A stretch of 64,000 bases of DNA, from the NCBI GenBank assembly GCA_910586505.1, contig CAJUGV010000010.1:1-64000 (forward strand), written 5' to 3'. A model generated the notes under the pieces. It saw only the letters and a program-made list of their open reading frames with translations. It searched no databases and was not told where the DNA came from. Of this stretch, positions 60,194-64,000 are shown piece by piece (position 1 is the first letter of the stretch; each line of letters starts with the position of its first letter). The position numbers and the translations under genes are program-made. Source of the DNA: an uncultured Paraprevotella sp. Lineage in GTDB: Bacteria; Bacteroidota; Bacteroidia; Bacteroidales; Bacteroidaceae.

Positions 60194-63100
60194 ATGGAAA
60201 AAATCACTTCTTATTTGATTCAAAGTACAGTGAGCACCTCCGAGGTGCGTGCCTGGGAAGAAGACATCATGCTTCCCACCTATGAAATCGGCAAGGAAGA
60301 AAAAAATCCTATTTTCCTTGAAAAGCGTGTGTATCAGGGAAGCAGCGGCTCCGTGTATCCCTATCCCGTTGTGGAGAAAATCTCTGACGAGAAGAAAGAC
60401 AAGCTCTACCACGCCCTCTTTATCGAGAACGAATATATCAAGGTGATGATTCTGCCTGAACTGGGAGGCCGCATACATATGGCCTACGACAAGGTGAAAC
60501 AGCGCCATTTCGTATACTACAACCAAGTGGTGAAGCCCGCATTGGTCGGACTGACAGGCCCCTGGATCTCTGGAGGTATAGAGTTCAACTGGCCGCAGCA
60601 CCACCGTCCGTCGACCTTCCTTCCCACCGACTTCTCCATCGAAGAACATGCCGACGGCAGCAAAACCGTGTGGTGTAACGAGGTGGAACGCATGTTCCGC
60701 ACCAAAGGCATGCAGGGCTTCACGCTCTATCCGGGCAAGGCTTACATCGAAATCAATGTGAAGATTTACAACCGCACCTCATTCCCGCAGACATTCCTGT
60801 GGTGGGCCAATCCGGCCGTAGTGGTCAACGACCACTACCACTCCGTGTTCCCGCCCGATGTCAATGCCGTATTCGATCACGGCAAGCGCGACGTGTCCTC
60901 TTTCCCCATCGCCACCGGCGTATACTACAAGCAGGACTACTCTGCCGGCGTGGACATCTCAAAATATAAAAACATCCCTGTGCCGACATCCTACATGGCC
61001 ATCAAATCCAAATTCGACTTTGTGGGCGGATACGAGGAAGGCGTAAAGGGCGGACTGCTTCACGTGGCCGACCATCACGTGTCTCCCGGAAAAAAACAAT
61101 GGACATGGGGAAACGGTGATTTCGGATGCGCCTGGGACCGCAACCTGACCGACGAGGACGGACCGTACATCGAACTGATGACGGGTATGTACACCGACAA
61201 CCAACCCGACTTCACCTGGCTGCAACCTTACGAGGAAAAGTCATGGAAACAGTATTTCATGCCCTATGCCGAAGTGGGCTACGTGAAGAACGCCACCAAG
61301 GATGCCCTGCTCAATGTGGAAATAAAGGACAACAAGGGTAAGGTGATACTTTACACCACAGGCGTCAACAAAGACTTGCATGTGTGGGCGAAGAACACCG
61401 CAGACAACACCGTGCTTCTCGACAAGGTTATCTCCGTAAGTCCGGCAGAACCGTTTGAAGCCGGATTCAACGCCGAAAACCTGAAAGAAGAAGAGTTGCT
61501 GGTAGAAGTGCGCGACTGCAACGGGCGCATCATCGTCGGCTACCAGGCCGACAAACCGGAAATCAAACCGGTACCCGATCCCGCCAAAGCAGCGAAGGAC
61601 CCGAAAGACATCGCGTCTATCGAACAACTGTTCCTCACCGGACAGCATCTGGAACAATACCGTCATGCCACCTACGACCCGACGGAATATTATAAAGAAG
61701 CGCTCCGCCGCGAACCGGGCGACATCCGTTGCAACAACGCCATGGGATTATGGCTCATGCGCAAAGGACAATTCGCCCAGGCCGAACCGTTCTTCCGGAC
61801 TGCCATCGAGACACAGACCGAACGGAACCCGAATCCCTACGACGGTGAACCTCACTATAACCTAGGATGGAGCTGCCTGATGCAAAACAAAACCGACGAG
61901 GCCTACGACGCTTTCTTTAAATCGGCCTGGAATGCCGCATGGCAGGATGCCGCCTATTACAATCTGGCAGCCATCGACTGCCGCCGGGGCCACTTCGAGA
62001 AAGCACTCGATTTGATAGACCGTTCGCTCGTACGCAACTGGCACCACCACAAGGCACGCCAGTTGAAAGCCTCCATCCTGCGCCACCTGGGACGCAAGGA
62101 AGAAGCTGCCGCCCTCATCGAAGAATCGCTCAAGATAGACCAGTTCAACATGGGATGCCGCTACGAACAATACTTGCTCACCCGGGACGAAAAAGCGCTG
62201 AAGGAAATGCAACACCTCATGAGAGGAGCCGCACACCCCTATATCGAATATGCGCTCGACTTTGCCACGGCAGGCCTCTATGACGAAGCCATCGAACTGC
62301 TGGAAACCTATGCGGCAACGCAAAACACGGTGTATCCGATGATACACTATGCCTTAGGTTTCTTCTACTCACGCAAGAATGACAAGGATTCGGCACGCCT
62401 CCATTACCGGCAAGGCGAGCAGGGCGACCACTCTTACTGTTTCCCCAACCGCATCGAAGAGGTTGTCATCCTGCAAGATGCCATGGAAGTGAACGCAGGA
62501 GCTTGCGCCAAAGCGGCCTACAGCTTAGGAAACTTCTGGTATGCCGCCCGCCAGTACGACAATGCGATCGCCTGCTGGGAGGCTTCGGCCGCCATCAATC
62601 CGGCATTCCCCACAGTATGGCGTAACCTGTCGCTGGCTTATTACAACAAGCGCAACGACAAGCAGAAGGCGCTGGAAACTTTGGAAAAAGCCTACAAGCT
62701 CGACGAAAGCGACGCACGTATCCTGATGGAATTAGACCAACTGTACAAACGTCTGGGACGCCCGCAAGAAGAACGTCTGGCATTCCTCGAAGCACATCTT
62801 TCCGAAACGGAAAGCCGCGACGACTTGTCTATCGAACGCATCACCCTCTACAACCAGCTGGGACGCTACGAAGAGGCCAAGAATCTGATTGCCGCACGCA
62901 AATTCCATCCGTGGGAAGGCGGTGAAGGCAAGATCACAGGACAATATACGATCTGCCACATGGAACTGGCCAAGAAGGCCCTGCAAGAAAAACGCTATGC
63001 CGACGCACTGGCACTTTTGCAGGCCACAGACCGGTATCCGCACAACCTGGGCGAAGGCAAACTCATCAACGCCGAAGAAAACGATATCTGGTATTATAAA

Positions 63101-63538
63101 GGTGAAGCATACCGCGGCCTGGGAGACGAGACTCATGCGCAAGCCTGCTTCCTGAAAGCCACCGTCGGGACGGATGAGCCTCAGCAGGCTTTCTTCTACA
63201 ACGACGCACAGCCCGACAAGATATTCTATCAGGGGCTGGCATGGCGTGCGCTGGGTGAGGAAGGCAAGGCAAGAGGCCGTTTCAACAAGCTTATCAAACA
63301 CGGCGAGAAGCACTTGTTCGACAACTGCCGCATCGACTATTTCGCCGTGTCGCTGCCCGACCTGGCCATCTGGGAAGACAATCTGAACAAGCGCAATGCC
63401 ATCCACTGCAACTATGTGATGGGACTGGGTTACCTCGGTCTGGGAGACACGGAACATGCCGCAGAGTATCTGGACAAGGCACGCATGCTGGACATCAACC
63501 ACCAAGGCGCGCAAATCCATCGCGAGTTATGCAAGTAG
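60194..63538 (+). CDS. DUF5107 and TPR protein (1114 aa)
   Basis: The N-terminal ~450 residues match the DUF5107 pattern: LENEYIKV-like FIENEYIKVMILPELGGRI (near 77-95), GPWISGGIEFNWPQHHRP (near 121) and a galactose-mutarotase-like beta-sandwich. From about residue 480 to the end there are many tetratricopeptide repeats (for example NAMGLWLMRKGQFAQAEPFF, YNLAAIDCRRGHFEKALDLI, LGNFWYAARQYDNAIACWE). No signal peptide, so apparently cytoplasmic. The mutarotase-like fold suggests sugar binding or conversion, and the neighbours (symporter, aldose 1-epimerase) support a sugar substrate, but no activity can be named. It overlaps the epimerase gene by 10 bp. Confidence 0.85.
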   Translation: MEKITSYLIQSTVSTSEVRAWEEDIMLPTYEIGKEEKNPIFLEKRVYQGSSGSVYPYPVVEKISDEKKDKLYHALFIENEYIKVMILPELGGRIHMAYDKVKQRHFVYYNQVVKPALVGLTGPWISGGIEFNWPQHHRPSTFLPTDFSIEEHADGSKTVWCNEVERMFRTKGMQGFTLYPGKAYIEINVKIYNRTSFPQTFLWWANPAVVVNDHYHSVFPPDVNAVFDHGKRDVSSFPIATGVYYKQDYSAGVDISKYKNIPVPTSYMAIKSKFDFVGGYEEGVKGGLLHVADHHVSPGKKQWTWGNGDFGCAWDRNLTDEDGPYIELMTGMYTDNQPDFTWLQPYEEKSWKQYFMPYAEVGYVKNATKDALLNVEIKDNKGKVILYTTGVNKDLHVWAKNTADNTVLLDKVISVSPAEPFEAGFNAENLKEEELLVEVRDCNGRIIVGYQADKPEIKPVPDPAKAAKDPKDIASIEQLFLTGQHLEQYRHATYDPTEYYKEALRREPGDIRCNNAMGLWLMRKGQFAQAEPFFRTAIETQTERNPNPYDGEPHYNLGWSCLMQNKTDEAYDAFFKSAWNAAWQDAAYYNLAAIDCRRGHFEKALDLIDRSLVRNWHHHKARQLKASILRHLGRKEEAAALIEESLKIDQFNMGCRYEQYLLTRDEKALKEMQHLMRGAAHPYIEYALDFATAGLYDEAIELLETYAATQNTVYPMIHYALGFFYSRKNDKDSARLHYRQGEQGDHSYCFPNRIEEVVILQDAMEVNAGACAKAAYSLGNFWYAARQYDNAIACWEASAAINPAFPTVWRNLSLAYYNKRNDKQKALETLEKAYKLDESDARILMELDQLYKRLGRPQEERLAFLEAHLSETESRDDLSIERITLYNQLGRYEEAKNLIAARKFHPWEGGEGKITGQYTICHMELAKKALQEKRYADALALLQATDRYPHNLGEGKLINAEENDIWYYKGEAYRGLGDETHAQACFLKATVGTDEPQQAFFYNDAQPDKIFYQGLAWRALGEEGKARGRFNKLIKHGEKHLFDNCRIDYFAVSLPDLAIWEDNLNKRNAIHCNYVMGLGYLGLGDTEHAAEYLDKARMLDINHQGAQIHRELCK

Positions 63539-64000
63539 ACGCATATATAATCACTCATTTGCCGACGGGCACCCCGGTCCACGGCTTCCGGTTGACCAAC
63601 TCAACCGGAGCCTGTGTGGAGCTGACCAACTGGGGTGCCCGTTGGCTTTCCGCCATGGTGCCGGACAGGAACGGCCGAATGGAGAACGTGCTGGTCAGTC
63701 CTACCGACCTCCTGAACGACGGGTTCTATATGGGAGCCATAGTGGGACGTTTTGCCAACCGCATCGGCGGCGCGCATTTCCATATCGACGGAGTGGAACA
63801 CAAACTGGAAAAGAACGACGGTGAGAACACGAATCATGGCGGCTTCTCCGGTTTCGACCGCAAACTGTGGGATTGGGAATTACTGGAAAACGGCGTACGC
63901 TTCGCATTGGAATCGCCCGGTGGAGAAGGCGGTTATCCAGGTAATGTGCGCGTAGCGGTGGAATACCGCTGGAGCGAGACAAACGAATTGTCCGTCTTCT
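63529..64000 (+). CDS. Aldose 1-epimerase (galactose mutarotase), partial
   Basis: The start ATG lies inside the end of the DUF5107 gene (10-bp overlap) and the frame runs off the window. The visible 157 residues have the mutarotase N-terminal half: GTPVHGFRLTNSTGACVELT, NWGARWLSAMVPDRNGRMEN, FYMGAIVGRFANRIGGAHF (the GRxANRI motif that binds the sugar) and GENTNHGGFSGFDRKLWDW (NHGG, with the first catalytic-region His). It interconverts alpha and beta anomers of a hexose taken up by the symporter. The catalytic Glu is outside the window. Confidence 0.9.
   Translation, partial: MQVDAYIITHLPTGTPVHGFRLTNSTGACVELTNWGARWLSAMVPDRNGRMENVLVSPTDLLNDGFYMGAIVGRFANRIGGAHFHIDGVEHKLEKNDGENTNHGGFSGFDRKLWDWELLENGVRFALESPGGEGGYPGNVRVAVEYRWSETNELSVF

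Noticed and set aside
1..64000. CRISPR arrays, rRNA operons, insertion sequences, integrases
   Set aside because: No regularly spaced repeats, rRNA signatures, transposase or recombinase motifs were seen on either strand.

Overview
The window looks like a chromosomal segment of a gut Bacteroidales bacterium, most likely Bacteroides or a close relative. Many genes are preceded by the Bacteroidetes-type promoter TAnnTTTG. There is a large fimbrillin/DUF3575/DUF5119 surface-fibre operon. Three periplasmic or surface glycosidases of families common in this group (GH78, GH97, GH92) lie together, and small lipoproteins of Bacteroidetes-restricted families (DUF4369, DUF5119) are present. No rRNA, transposase, integrase or CRISPR array was seen.

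Layout. (1) 1-7.5 kb is a visibly AT-rich accessory block. It holds small orphan genes, an AbiH-type abortive-infection gene, a strongly structured and probably pseudoknotted RNA transcribed divergently from abiH, very small membrane peptides set between hairpin terminators, and three larger genes (4303-7528) that resemble phage virion or tail genes. It runs off the left edge and stops abruptly at about 7.53 kb beside ordinary host genes. (2) 7.6-15 kb has a zinc-ribbon gene, about 1.1 kb without a gene, a CDP-alcohol phosphatidyltransferase, and a complete [FeFe]-hydrogenase module: hydE-hydG-hydF leftward and a monomeric multi-cluster hydrogenase rightward from a shared promoter region. (3) 15-18 kb has a DUF308 membrane protein and a histidine phosphatase-pabB-pabC run for p-aminobenzoate. 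(4) 18-30 kb is an eight-gene leftward operon for a fimbrial or fibre system: DUF3575, DUF5119, three fimbrillin-like lipoproteins, DUF3575, OmpA-like and beta-barrel genes. It is preceded by a small HTH regulator gene and a tandem 20-bp direct repeat that could be an operator. (5) 30-50.8 kb is mostly core: mfd, a DPM1-like glycosyltransferase, pyrC with a free-standing MetH reactivation domain, a metallophosphoesterase, plsC, an FtsB-like gene, dnaX, a queuosine operon (yhhQ-queC-queF) with a structured leader, a TlpA-like thioredoxin, a FadL-type porin, ffh, folD and tRNA-His. (6) 50.9-64 kb is carbohydrate metabolism: GH78, GH97 and GH92 leftward, then a sugar:H+ symporter, a DUF5107-TPR protein and the start of an aldose 1-epimerase rightward.

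Themes. Four intergenic sites (about 15.0, 34.7, 47.8 and 58.6 kb) carry copies of the same palindrome-forming repeat with the core ATGAGCACG. The best candidates for something undescribed are the abiH/pseudoknot-RNA divergent module at 2.2 kb, the H-type pseudoknot-like leader before the queuosine transporter gene, the dispersed ATGAGCACG palindromes, and the tandem-repeat operator candidate in front of the fimbrial operon.
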